Below the pieces are notes generated by a model. It had not been told where the DNA came from. It searched no databases and worked only from the letters and a program-made list of their open reading frames with translations. This document shows positions 7,495-15,558 of a DNA stretch of 33,080 nt, in pieces. Made by a program: the position numbers and the translations under genes. Numbering within the stretch: the stretch's first letter is position 1; every line of letters begins with the position of its first letter. The stretch is taken from contig JAFLCL010000067.1 of the NCBI GenBank assembly GCA_017303575.1, positions 1 through 33,080 of the forward strand, written 5' to 3'. Origin of the DNA: Deltaproteobacteria bacterium. Lineage in GTDB: Bacteria > Myxococcota_A > Polyangia > Polyangiales > Sandaracinaceae.

Positions 7495-8313
7495 GTGGAG
7501 CATCGGCTCGCGTCCTTCGCCGCGCGAGCGCGACAGACCGCGCCCAGCCTGAGCGCGCTCGAGGCGCACGCGTGGCCAGAGCCTGCGCGGCAGGCCGCTG
7601 ACGTCACGTGGAGGAGGCGCGTGGAGAGCGAGGCCGCATCCGTGGAGGTGGCCGTCGAGCTGCGTGCGGCATGTCGCGCGAGCGGTCTCGTGATCGAAGG
7701 GCTCCCTGCGGCGCTCGATCGTCTCGAGGAAGACGAGCGCGCGCACGTCGCGATCTGTCGCGCGTTCGTCGAGGCGATCGGCCTGGGCACCGCGAGCGAT
7801 GCGGCCGTGCGCGAGGCGGCTCCCCACGACAGAGCACCCTCCTTGCTCGTGCTCTCGTACGTCCTCACAGGCCTCGCGATCTGCGAGAGCGTGAGCGCGC
7901 TCCGCTTCGCGACCGTGCGCGCTCACACCGATCTGCCGATCCCGCGCGCGTGCCTCGATCGTTTCCTGCGCGACGAGACCACCCATGCTCGGCTGGGCTT
8001 CGATCTCTTGCCCCTCGCGATCATGCAGCACAGCCGCGCGGTCGGCCGCGAGCGCGCCGCGCGCGACGTCGAGGACGAGCTGCGCGCGACCTCTCGTCAT
8101 CTCGATCTCGTGGTCGGTCTCGACGCCGAGCGACGTGGGCTCACGCTGATTGCGCGCGATCAACCGAGCGACAACCCCGGCGTCGTCGAGCCCATGCTCG
8201 ATGCGCTCACGCTCTACCGAGGCATGGAGCGCACGATCGCGCCCCGCCTCGACCGCGCGCTCGCGCCGCTCGCTGTGAGCGCCTCACGCGCATGGATCGA
8301 CCGCTGGACGTAG
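7495..8313 (+). CDS. Ferritin-like di-iron protein
   Basis: A 272-residue helical protein. I chose the GTG at 7495, 10 bp after the upstream stop; the start could be a few codons off because no strong ribosome binding site is visible. The Glu/His pattern fits a four-helix di-iron site: an acidic helix around Glu44-Glu51, ExxH at Glu81-His84 (DERAH), Glu131 (CESVS), and ExxH at Glu161-His164 (DETTH). The family covers ferritin-like oxidases, hydroxylases and iron-handling proteins; the substrate cannot be read from the sequence. No signal peptide, so cytoplasmic. It is linked to the small Cys-rich lipoprotein upstream and ends 3 bp from the convergent SGNH hydrolase gene. Confidence 0.75.
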   Translation: MEHRLASFAARARQTAPSLSALEAHAWPEPARQAADVTWRRRVESEAASVEVAVELRAACRASGLVIEGLPAALDRLEEDERAHVAICRAFVEAIGLGTASDAAVREAAPHDRAPSLLVLSYVLTGLAICESVSALRFATVRAHTDLPIPRACLDRFLRDETTHARLGFDLLPLAIMQHSRAVGRERAARDVEDELRATSRHLDLVVGLDAERRGLTLIARDQPSDNPGVVEPMLDALTLYRGMERTIAPRLDRALAPLAVSASRAWIDRWT

Positions 8314-8316
8314 AGA

Positions 8317-9840
8317 TCACTGCGCCGCGGGCGCGTCTTGGTGCTCGCGGGCGAGGTAGTCGGCGAAGCCCGAGAGGATCGCGCGATAGAACATGTTGCC
8401 GATCACGCGGTAGCCGGCGGGCGTCGCGTGTCGGAAGTCGCCGGAGCTCAGGCGCGGTGAGCGACGGAACCAGCGGCCCATCGCGCCCTCGCCGCCCATC
8501 GCCGTCCACGTGTCGAAGAACGCGCAGCCCTCGGCCTCGGCCGCACGGCGCGCCGCGCTCACGATCCGAGGCACCGGCCCGAGCGTGACGACACGACCGC
8601 GCGCATCACGCTCGGCCTGATCGAGCGGCGCGAACAAGAGACAGCTCGCCTCCGGCCGCGCCTCGCGCACGAGGTGTGCGACCTGACGAAACGTCTCGAA
8701 GAAGTCCTCTTCGTCGCGGTTGTCGTCCGCGTCGTTGCCGCCGAACGCGATCACCACGAGGTTCGTCTCGCGCTGCGCGAGCTGGGTGCGGAGGTGCGCG
8801 GGATCGAAGCCCAGCATGCGGCTCGCGCGCGCACCCACGATCCCGAGCGAGTCGTAGACCACGCCCGGTCCACCACGCTCGAGCACGACGCCATAGAGGC
8901 GCGTCTCCCCGTGGCCCGCGGTGCGGATCGACAGGCGATGCTCGCCCTCGGGGACGTCGATCCGATGCGCTCCGTCCTCCACTGTCGCGCTCTCGGTGTC
9001 GAGCGTCTGCCACTCGCCCTCGTCCACGCGGTACTCGAGCTCACCGCCGCGCGGGTGACGCTGGTGGAGGATCTGGAACGAGCTCACCGAGTGACCGACA
9101 CGTGTCTCGTCGTCGTCGTCGGTCGCGAACCACGCGCTGGCGCCCGAGGCCGATCGCACCTGCACGCCGCCGAGGCCATAGCGACCATCCGAGAGGCCCA
9201 TGTGCGTGAGATCGAACATGCGCCAGTTGCCGCCCGTCTCGTGACGCACCTGGAAGTGTCGGTACGGGAGCAGGCCGCGGGCCGCGAGCACGAAGCCGTG
9301 CCCCGAGTCACCGAAGCGCAGCTGCAGGGACTCGCGCGTCGTCATCGTGATGCCATCGAGCGCGATGGTGCTGTCGCCGAAGTGCGCGATGCGCGTGATC
9401 GCCTCGTCCTCGTGTAGCGCGGTGCGCTCGAGCTGCGCGTAGAACGCGTCCATCGCGTGCCCCGAGGCGTCCTCGATCTCGCGTGCGATCCCCTCGAGCT
9501 CGCTCGGATCGATGCGTACGCGCGGTCCCTCCGGCGTGACCTCGGGCGTGGCAGGCGTGGGCGGGATCACCGGATCGGCGAGCGCCGTCTCGATCGCGTG
9601 CTCGTCGGGATCCCCGCTCGCGACGACGACCGCCTCGGTCTCGGTGGGCGCGTAGAGCCGCACCACGGGCACGGGCTCGCCCCACGCCCATGGCCGGTAG
9701 CGATCGAGGCCGGGCACGTACGACAGCGCCGCAGCGAGCAGGATCGCGCCCGCCGCAATCCCGAGCGCACGAAGCCCTCTGCCATGCGTCGCGTCGTCGA
9801 CGCGCGCAGGAGCATCCATGCCGAAGGGTCGTTCGCTCAC
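8317..9840 (-). CDS. Membrane-anchored SGNH/GDSL hydrolase
   Basis: A 507-residue protein with an N-terminal transmembrane anchor (~residues 25-43), a Pro-rich stalk, and an SGNH hydrolase domain. Visible catalytic features are GDS (155-157, nucleophile Ser157), GGND (367-370) and DFRH (Asp468 and His471). A beta-rich insert lies at roughly residues 200-325. Proteins of this layout next to an MBOAT acyltransferase (as AlgI with AlgX/AlgJ, or PatA with PatB) usually move acetyl groups onto, or remove them from, extracytoplasmic polysaccharide or peptidoglycan. The MBOAT gene is upstream on the same strand, separated by two small genes. A TAGGCT hexamer 9 nt before the GTG suggests an additional promoter. 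The polymer acted on is unknown. Confidence 0.82.
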   Translation of the reverse strand: MSERPFGMDAPARVDDATHGRGLRALGIAAGAILLAAALSYVPGLDRYRPWAWGEPVPVVRLYAPTETEAVVVASGDPDEHAIETALADPVIPPTPATPEVTPEGPRVRIDPSELEGIAREIEDASGHAMDAFYAQLERTALHEDEAITRIAHFGDSTIALDGITMTTRESLQLRFGDSGHGFVLAARGLLPYRHFQVRHETGGNWRMFDLTHMGLSDGRYGLGGVQVRSASGASAWFATDDDDETRVGHSVSSFQILHQRHPRGGELEYRVDEGEWQTLDTESATVEDGAHRIDVPEGEHRLSIRTAGHGETRLYGVVLERGGPGVVYDSLGIVGARASRMLGFDPAHLRTQLAQRETNLVVIAFGGNDADDNRDEEDFFETFRQVAHLVREARPEASCLLFAPLDQAERDARGRVVTLGPVPRIVSAARRAAEAEGCAFFDTWTAMGGEGAMGRWFRRSPRLSSGDFRHATPAGYRVIGNMFYRAILSGFADYLAREHQDAPAAQ

Positions 9841-9849
9841 GGGTCGCGC

Positions 9850-9855
9850 AGCCTA
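9850..9855 (-). promoter_or_regulatory. Putative -10 element upstream of the SGNH hydrolase (TAGGCT)
   Basis: TAGGCT on the minus strand ends 9 nt before the GTG at 9840. The hexamer matches those before the genes at 7151 and 18689, but the spacing is slightly longer. Confidence 0.35.
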
Positions 9856-9897
9856 GTACGCCGATCCCGGGCCGCGCCAAAACGAGGGCGTCGCCGC

Positions 9898-10254
9898 TCA
9901 GAGGCTCCAAACCGTCACGTGAACGGTGCCTCGGTCGAACGTGGCTCGGTGGCCGCTCCGTTCGGGGCCGTCAGCCTCGTACGTGCTCGCGCTCACCTGT
10001 CGGAGTCCTTGCTCGCGCGCCCAGCGATGGAACTCTGGCTCCGGCATGCGGACGTCGGCTTCGTAGGTGAAGTCGTAGGGCATCTCGTCCTGACACCAGC
10101 GAGTCTCCGACATGACGACGGCGCCCTCGGGATACGCGGTGCGATGCGACTCGAACAACGCAAACGCGGCTGCCCCGGTGACGAGGACGCATGCAGCGAG
10201 CGCCGCGCCACCGACGAGGGTGAGCGTCACGAGATGCGCGGCGTGCCACCTCAC
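9898..10254 (-). CDS. Small membrane-anchored protein in the MBOAT/SGNH cluster
   Basis: A 118-residue protein with a GTG start that overlaps the stop of the upstream gene (GTGA, 10251-10254). An N-terminal hydrophobic segment (about residues 8-33) is followed by ~85 mostly polar residues with one Cys (RWCQDEM). No family is recognised. Its place between the MBOAT and SGNH genes and its coupling to the 69-residue protein suggest a membrane-bound accessory factor, but this rests on context only. Confidence 0.65.
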   Translation of the reverse strand: MRWHAAHLVTLTLVGGAALAACVLVTGAAAFALFESHRTAYPEGAVVMSETRWCQDEMPYDFTYEADVRMPEPEFHRWAREQGLRQVSASTYEADGPERSGHRATFDRGTVHVTVWSL

Positions 10255-10460
10255 TCACTCCCCTCCCCGTCGGATTCGCGCCCTCTAAGCGTCTCCCGAG
10301 GCCTCGACCGTCCCCTGCGAACCCGCGCGAAGACATCCGGCTCTGCCCGTCCGCTCATCGCGCCGTCATCGAGCGCGGCAAGGAGCGCTGCGATCTTGCC
10401 CTCCTCGATGGTGCCGGCCACGAGAGCCGGGGAAACGGCGTCCTTTGGCCTGCCCGTCAT
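10251..10460 (-). CDS. Small hypothetical soluble protein
   Basis: A 69-residue protein without signal peptide or membrane segment, rich in charged residues (central TIEEGKIAALLAALDDG helix, Arg-rich tail). Two features support it as a real gene: the stop overlaps the GTG of the next gene by 4 bp, and a TAAGTT hexamer lies exactly 6 nt before the ATG, as for the other putative leaderless genes here. No function can be assigned; a small regulator of the membrane protein downstream is one possibility. Confidence 0.55.
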   Translation of the reverse strand: MTGRPKDAVSPALVAGTIEEGKIAALLAALDDGAMSGRAEPDVFARVRRGRSRPRETLRGRESDGEGSE

Positions 10461-10466
10461 CCTGTG

Positions 10467-10472
10467 AACTTA
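10467..10472 (-). promoter_or_regulatory. Putative -10 element of a leaderless promoter (TAAGTT)
   Basis: TAAGTT on the minus strand ends 6 nt before the ATG at 10460, inside the 29-bp gap after the MBOAT stop. It would allow the 69- and 118-residue genes to be expressed independently of the MBOAT gene. Confidence 0.45.
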
Positions 10473-10489
10473 TCCGAGAGCTCGATGAG

Positions 10490-12049
10490 TCAGAACTGGA
10501 AGTAGATGTAGGGCACCGTCTCCGTGGTCGCGACGCGCATGAGGAGCGCGATCAGCGCCGCGAGGAGCAGGCCCTGCACGAACGCAGGCAGCGCGAGGAA
10601 CGCGCTCTTCAGGCGCTCGTACCAGCTGCGCGGGGTGTAGTGCGCGCCGAAGCCCACCACGAGCGCGATCCACACCCACGTCGCGACGTTGACCAGACCC
10701 CAGCTGCCAGAGAACAACCGGCCCACGATCGCACGCGCGTTGTCGAGGCCCTCGGCGCGGAAGAGGATGCGCGTGAAGACCACGAACTGCATCGTGCCGA
10801 AGATCTTGAGCGCGACGAGCCACGGTGGGTCCTTCCGCTCGCTGGTCTCGTCACGGTCGGTCTCGCGGTAGGCGCCCTCGCCCTGCGTGACGCTCGTCGT
10901 GATCGTCGCCTTGGGACGCAGGCGCGAGACGAAGCGGTGCGTGACGACGGCCGTCGCTTGCAGCGCGCCGTAGATCACGAACGTCCAGCTCGCGCCGTGC
11001 CAGAGGCCGATCAGGAAGATCGTGATCCACAGGTTCACGTACGTGCGTCGCGGGCCGAGCTTGCTGCCGCCGAGCGGGAAGTAGAGGTAGTCGCGCAGCC
11101 ACGTGGAGAGCGTCATGTGCCAGCGACGCCAGAACTCCGCGGGGTTGGTCGACTGGTAGGGCCGATCGAAGTTCTCGGGGAGCTCGATCCCGAAGAGCTT
11201 CGCCGAGCCACGGGCGATGTCCGTGTAGCCCGAGAAGTCCATGTAGATCTGGAGCGTGAACGCGTAGAGCCCGACCACGACCTCGGGCGCCGTGTAGTTG
11301 TCGGGATTGTCGAAGACGCGATCCACGAGGTTCACCGACACGTAGTCGGCGAACGCGACCTTCTTCACCAAGCCGGTGCCGATGAGGAAGAGCGCCTCGC
11401 CGACCTTGTCCTTGGTGAGTCGCGGCTCCTCTTGCACCTGCGGCAAGAGATCCGAGGGACGTGCGATCGGACCGGCGACGAGCTTGGGGAAGAACGTGAT
11501 GAAGAAGAGCAGCTCGAGTGGGGTCTTCGCGGGCTCGCACTTTCGTCGGTAGACGTCGATGCAGTAGCTCAGCGACTCGAACGTGTAGAACGAGATGCCG
11601 ACGGGCAGGAGCACGGCCTCGATGGGCGGTCGCCCCGCGCCCTCACGCACGACGTTCACGACGTCGACGAGCCTGGGCAAGGACACATCCGCGCCGGGCG
11701 CGCTCAGGCCCGTGAGGTCCGCGAGGTCCTCGAGCGCGCTCGACGCGAAGTCGAAGTACTTGAAGGTGCCGAGCAGCGAGAGGTTCACGATCACGCTGAC
11801 GAAGAGCCAGCGCTTGCGCGTCGCGTCGTCCTCGTTCGCCGCGATGTTCCTCGCGACGAGCCAGTCGACCAGCGTCGAGAAGAGGATGAGCGCGAGGTAC
11901 CAGGGGTTCCACGCCGCGTAGAACAGGCTCGACGCGATCAGCACGAACGAGAGGCGCGGCACACGAAGCGACGCGCGGCGCGCGAGCAGCCAGTACCCGC
12001 CGAGCACGAGCGCGAGGAAGAGCGCGTAGTCGGTCGAGTTGAAGAGCAT
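10490..12049 (-). CDS. MBOAT-family membrane O-acyltransferase (AlgI/PatA-like)
   Basis: A 519-residue polytopic membrane protein with the usual AlgI/DltB length and layout. The two conserved MBOAT His residues are visible: His311 in EFWRRWHMTLS and the catalytic His351 in GLWHGASW. Also typical are the LLPVGISFYTF and FPKLVAGPI motifs and the aromatic C-terminus (YIYFQF). Family members pass acyl groups, usually acetyl, across the inner membrane for modification of polysaccharide, peptidoglycan or teichoic acid. A charged loop around residues 375-402 is variable. The SGNH hydrolase downstream is the likely partner. The start at 12049 has only a weak ribosome binding site. Confidence 0.92.
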   Translation of the reverse strand: MLFNSTDYALFLALVLGGYWLLARRASLRVPRLSFVLIASSLFYAAWNPWYLALILFSTLVDWLVARNIAANEDDATRKRWLFVSVIVNLSLLGTFKYFDFASSALEDLADLTGLSAPGADVSLPRLVDVVNVVREGAGRPPIEAVLLPVGISFYTFESLSYCIDVYRRKCEPAKTPLELLFFITFFPKLVAGPIARPSDLLPQVQEEPRLTKDKVGEALFLIGTGLVKKVAFADYVSVNLVDRVFDNPDNYTAPEVVVGLYAFTLQIYMDFSGYTDIARGSAKLFGIELPENFDRPYQSTNPAEFWRRWHMTLSTWLRDYLYFPLGGSKLGPRRTYVNLWITIFLIGLWHGASWTFVIYGALQATAVVTHRFVSRLRPKATITTSVTQGEGAYRETDRDETSERKDPPWLVALKIFGTMQFVVFTRILFRAEGLDNARAIVGRLFSGSWGLVNVATWVWIALVVGFGAHYTPRSWYERLKSAFLALPAFVQGLLLAALIALLMRVATTETVPYIYFQF

Positions 12050-12093
12050 CGATGCTCGGCGACGCGCGCGAGGCGCGAGGCGCGGGCCTCAGA

Positions 12094-13605
12094 TCACCGG
12101 ACGCTCCAGCCCAACATGATCTGGATGTGCAGCGACTCGTCGTTGCCCGAGATCGCGCCGCGCGTGCCGGTGCCCTCGGAGAAGCCGAGGAAGTAGTTCG
12201 TGTACTGGAAGCGGAGGGCCGCCGAGAAGCCCGGGTCGATGATCAGGCCCAGGCCCGCGTAGAAGTTGATGCCCGCGCCCGAGACGCCGCCGAAGTCGCC
12301 GTTGCACGTGCTGCCGATCCCGCGGCAGTTCTCACCCGATCGGGGGGAGAAGTAGGCGGCGGTCTCGCCGTCCTCGGATGCGCTCGTGCCCGCGAGCTGA
12401 CCGCCACCGAGCACGATGCGCGGACCGACCATCGCCTCGAGGTGGAGGTCGATGCCCGACACGCTCGCCGGCAGCAGGCGCACGCGACCTCCCACGTTGA
12501 TCGGGAGGTACGGGTACGCAGTCGAGGGGAAGTCCGACTCGTGGATCGTCTGCGCGAGCGTGAGCGAGTAGCTGTCGAAGCCGAAGCCGATGTTGGCGAT
12601 CAGCTCGACGACCTCACCGAGCGTGAGCGCGTAGCCGATGTCGACCTCGATGCCGAAGACCTGCAGCGGGACGGGATCGACCTCGTTGAAGGGGTAGTAG
12701 TTGATGCCGAGCGAGAACCAGCTCGCGACGCGCGCGTAGAGGCCGCGGAGCGCGTCGTCGTTGCCCGCCATCGGACGAAGCTCGAGGTCCACGCCGAACT
12801 GCGGATACGGGGCGTAGCCGCCGATGTCGGTGCTGTTGGAGGGGATGACCGACGCGCCGTCGGCGGGGATGACGCTCGCGTTGCGGTTGCGGAGATCCAT
12901 CTGGAGGAAGCCGCGGAAGATGGGCTGGTTCCAGCGTCCGTCGACGGGCTCGCTCGGGCCCTCTTCGCGGAAGCTACCGCCGCCTCCCGAGCCGCCCTGA
13001 CCGCGCGCCTGTCCGGGACGCTCGTTCTCGATGTCCTCCATCGTGCGCATGGGAGGCTCTTCCTCCTGCGGCGGCGGCGTCTCTTCCTGCGGCGGCGGCA
13101 GATCCTGCTGGGTCGGGCCCGGATCGGGCGGATGCAGGACGAGCATCGCGTTGTTCGCGGCCTGGAGCGCGGCCTGACCGATGGGGCCCACAGCAGCGCG
13201 ACCCGTGGGACCAGGCGCGTTTCCATCGCCGATCTGGTTGCCGTTGCGGTCGAGCACGAAGATCGTCGTCGTCGATCGACGGCCCGTGCCCGCGACCGAG
13301 CCGCCGACCACGAGCTCGATGCCCAGGTGACCGACGACAGCGGCCATGCCCTCGGGCGTGCTCACGTCGACGGCGATCTGCGCGGCGGCGTTGATGGCCT
13401 GCTCCTCGCTGACGAGCTCGAACTGCGTCGAGAGCGCGTCGGCGACGGCCGCGCGCGCCTGATCCGCGTGCCAGCCCTCGAACGACAGCACGATCGCCCG
13501 CGCGCGCGCCTGAGCGTGCGCCGAGGACGGGACCGTCGAGAGACAGAGCGCCGCCAGCGAGACGATGGCGACGACGAGCAGGGACGGAGCGCGGTGAGCG
13601 TTCAT
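12094..13605 (-). CDS. Outer-membrane beta-barrel protein with N-terminal periplasmic domain
   Basis: A 503-residue protein. I chose the ATG at 13605 because it begins a clean signal peptide (hydrophobic core to residue ~25, cleavage near AHAQA) and has AAGG 8 nt upstream; the frame is open further upstream. Residues ~35-130 form an alpha/beta domain (AIVLSFEGWHADQARAAV, IELVVGGSVAG) recalling FlgT/TolB-like periplasmic domains. A Pro/Gln/Glu-rich and Gly-rich linker follows, then alternating aromatic/polar strands to the C-terminus (FGVDLELRP, INFYAGLGLII, HIQIMLGWSVR) consistent with a barrel. A TATGGT hexamer lies 53 nt upstream (13659-13664). The MBOAT gene follows after 44 bp. Function unknown. 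Confidence 0.78.
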   Translation of the reverse strand: MNAHRAPSLLVVAIVSLAALCLSTVPSSAHAQARARAIVLSFEGWHADQARAAVADALSTQFELVSEEQAINAAAQIAVDVSTPEGMAAVVGHLGIELVVGGSVAGTGRRSTTTIFVLDRNGNQIGDGNAPGPTGRAAVGPIGQAALQAANNAMLVLHPPDPGPTQQDLPPPQEETPPPQEEEPPMRTMEDIENERPGQARGQGGSGGGGSFREEGPSEPVDGRWNQPIFRGFLQMDLRNRNASVIPADGASVIPSNSTDIGGYAPYPQFGVDLELRPMAGNDDALRGLYARVASWFSLGINYYPFNEVDPVPLQVFGIEVDIGYALTLGEVVELIANIGFGFDSYSLTLAQTIHESDFPSTAYPYLPINVGGRVRLLPASVSGIDLHLEAMVGPRIVLGGGQLAGTSASEDGETAAYFSPRSGENCRGIGSTCNGDFGGVSGAGINFYAGLGLIIDPGFSAALRFQYTNYFLGFSEGTGTRGAISGNDESLHIQIMLGWSVR

Positions 13606-13761
13606 GATCGACCTTCGGACGGGCCCTTCGGACCGGCAGGGGGCTGAAAAAGCGCGCGACCATACCACGCGCCGGGACGTCGTCCCGAGCGGCGGCGAGG
13701 TCGGATGCCCGAGCATGCGCCGCAGGCCTCGCGCCGCTTCTCAAACGACGTCAAAGCGACC

Positions 13762-15558
13762 TCACCGACGATCGAGCACCAGCGCGAGGTCGGCCGCGAG
13801 CGGTGACTCGAGCACGTGCCGCGTCCCGTCGAGGGTGAGCTCGATGCGCGCGCAGTGGAGGAACGTGCGATCGAGCGCCGCCGTCTCCTCGAAGTGACGG
13901 TTCGTCGGGGCGTGACCGTGGCGCGCGTCGCCCACGATCGGGTGCCCGATCGAGGCGAGGTGCCTGCGGATCTGGTGCGTGCGGCCCTCCTGCGGTCGCG
14001 CCTCGATCAGGCCGTGCCCGCTCACGACGCTCCTGCGTCGGTAGCGCGTCGTCGCTGGCAGATCGCGACCTTCCTCGCGCAGCGATCGCTTGATGGTGCC
14101 CTTCTCGCGCGGCAGGCCTCGCACGAGCGCGACGTAGGTCTTGTCGCCCTCGCCCAGCGCGCGCGCGATGGGCGCGACGTCCTCGGGGCGCGCGCCGAAG
14201 AGGCACACGCCGCTCGTGCCGACGTCGAGGCGATGCACGGGCGTGGCGGCCTCGTAGCCAGGCAGGCGTCGCACCCGATCGAGAAGGCAGAGCACGTGCT
14301 CGGGGTGCGGCGTGGTGGGCTCGTGCCCCGCCTTGTCGACGGCGATCCAACGCGTGCCATCGGCGAGCGTGCCCTCGTGGATCACGCGCACGGGCGAGGG
14401 CTCGGCGGGCGCGAGCAGCACCAAGGTCTCGACCTCGTGCGTCTGCGGCATCATGTCGAAGGCCTCGATCGATCGCGCCGCGTAGCCCATGCGCGCGAGC
14501 ACCGCGAGATCACGCGCGAGCGTCTGCGGGTCGCAGGCGACGTACGCGATCAGGCGCGCCTTCGATCGCACGAGCACCTCGCGGGTGGGCGGCGGCAGCC
14601 CGCGCCGCGGCGGGTTCACGACGACCACGTCGAGCGCGTCGGCCTCGCCCGGGCGGAGGACCTCCGAGGCATCACCGACGATCGCGCGGAACCGATCGCC
14701 CAAGCCAGCCTGCTCCGCGGAGGCACGCGCGAGCTCGATCGCAGGGAGGAACCGCTCGAGCGCCGTCACATGGGCGCCCTCCCGGGCGAGCCGCAGCGCG
14801 AGCGCGCCCGATCCCGCGTAGAGCTCGAGCGCCCGCAGGCGTCGCCCGCTGCGATCGCGCGGCAGCGCATGCACAGCGTGGGCGATGCGATCGTGGATCG
14901 AGGCAGCGACGTCGCGATGCGCTTGCACGAACGAGCCGTGCGCGGCGTAGAAGGCAGGGCCTTCCCCGATCCGATCGAGCCGAGCGCGTGAAGGGTCGAC
15001 CTCGTAGGTCCCGAGCACGCGGGGCGAGCCATCGTGCTCTGCGCTCGAGACCGAGATCGCGAGGCCGTGGAGCTCGGCCGACAACGCCTTCCCCAGATCG
15101 TCGAGCACCGCGGCGCGGGGCGTGCGCCCGCGCTCGTACGTGAGCGCCACGAGCACGCCGGTGCCCTCGTGCACCGTCTCGCGCAGGTCGACGCCGCGGA
15201 GCACGGAAGGCAAGAGCGCGGCATGAACGTTCACACGCGCGCGCAGCGCGGTGACCACGCGGCTCAGCGCAGGGCGGAGGATCGGGCACTGCGGGAGATC
15301 GACGACGTCGTGCGTGCCTCGCGCGAAGAGGCCGATGCGGCCCTCGCGATCGACGACCCACTTGGTGCGCGTGCGGTAGCCCTCGCGCGCAGCGGCCATC
15401 GTGACGCGTGGCACCACGATCGCGGAGAGCTCGGGAAAGCGTGCGATCGCGCTCGCCACGCGCGCGTGCTTCTGCGTGGCCTGCGTGGCCGCGTCGTCGC
15501 CGATCGCAGGGCAGCCGGGGCACCGATCCGCCAGAGCGCACGCCACCCTGTCGCTCAC
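13762..15558 (-). CDS. RlmC-like 23S rRNA m5U methyltransferase fused to RluA-like pseudouridine synthase
   Basis: A 598-residue two-enzyme fusion; the GTG at 15558 overlaps the upstream stop (GTGA). Residues 1-385 are an RlmC/RumA-type methyltransferase without TRAM domain: Cys7, Cys13, Cys16 and Cys91 fit the [4Fe-4S] ligands (CX5CX2C then a distant Cys), followed by SAM motif LELYAGSG (244-251), NPPRRG (315-320), nucleophile Cys342 in YVACDPQT, and HEVE (374-377) with the general-base Glu. The NPPRRG form and the lack of TRAM match E. coli RlmC. Residues ~390-598 are an RluA-family synthase: HRLDVGTSG (442-450, catalytic Asp445) and RTHQIRRHLASIGHPIVGD. E. coli RlmC makes m5U747 and RluA makes pseudouridine 746 in 23S rRNA helix 35, so the fusion probably modifies neighbouring bases. 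The domain calls are firm; the target site is inference. Confidence 0.9.
   Translation of the reverse strand: MSDRVACALADRCPGCPAIGDDAATQATQKHARVASAIARFPELSAIVVPRVTMAAAREGYRTRTKWVVDREGRIGLFARGTHDVVDLPQCPILRPALSRVVTALRARVNVHAALLPSVLRGVDLRETVHEGTGVLVALTYERGRTPRAAVLDDLGKALSAELHGLAISVSSAEHDGSPRVLGTYEVDPSRARLDRIGEGPAFYAAHGSFVQAHRDVAASIHDRIAHAVHALPRDRSGRRLRALELYAGSGALALRLAREGAHVTALERFLPAIELARASAEQAGLGDRFRAIVGDASEVLRPGEADALDVVVVNPPRRGLPPPTREVLVRSKARLIAYVACDPQTLARDLAVLARMGYAARSIEAFDMMPQTHEVETLVLLAPAEPSPVRVIHEGTLADGTRWIAVDKAGHEPTTPHPEHVLCLLDRVRRLPGYEAATPVHRLDVGTSGVCLFGARPEDVAPIARALGEGDKTYVALVRGLPREKGTIKRSLREEGRDLPATTRYRRRSVVSGHGLIEARPQEGRTHQIRRHLASIGHPIVGDARHGHAPTNRHFEETAALDRTFLHCARIELTLDGTRHVLESPLAADLALVLDRR

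Noticed and set aside
13659..13664. TATGGT as a leaderless -10 for the barrel protein gene
   Set aside because: It lies 53 nt upstream of an ATG that has its own AAGG ribosome binding site, so it would be an ordinary promoter at best; no -35 is visible.
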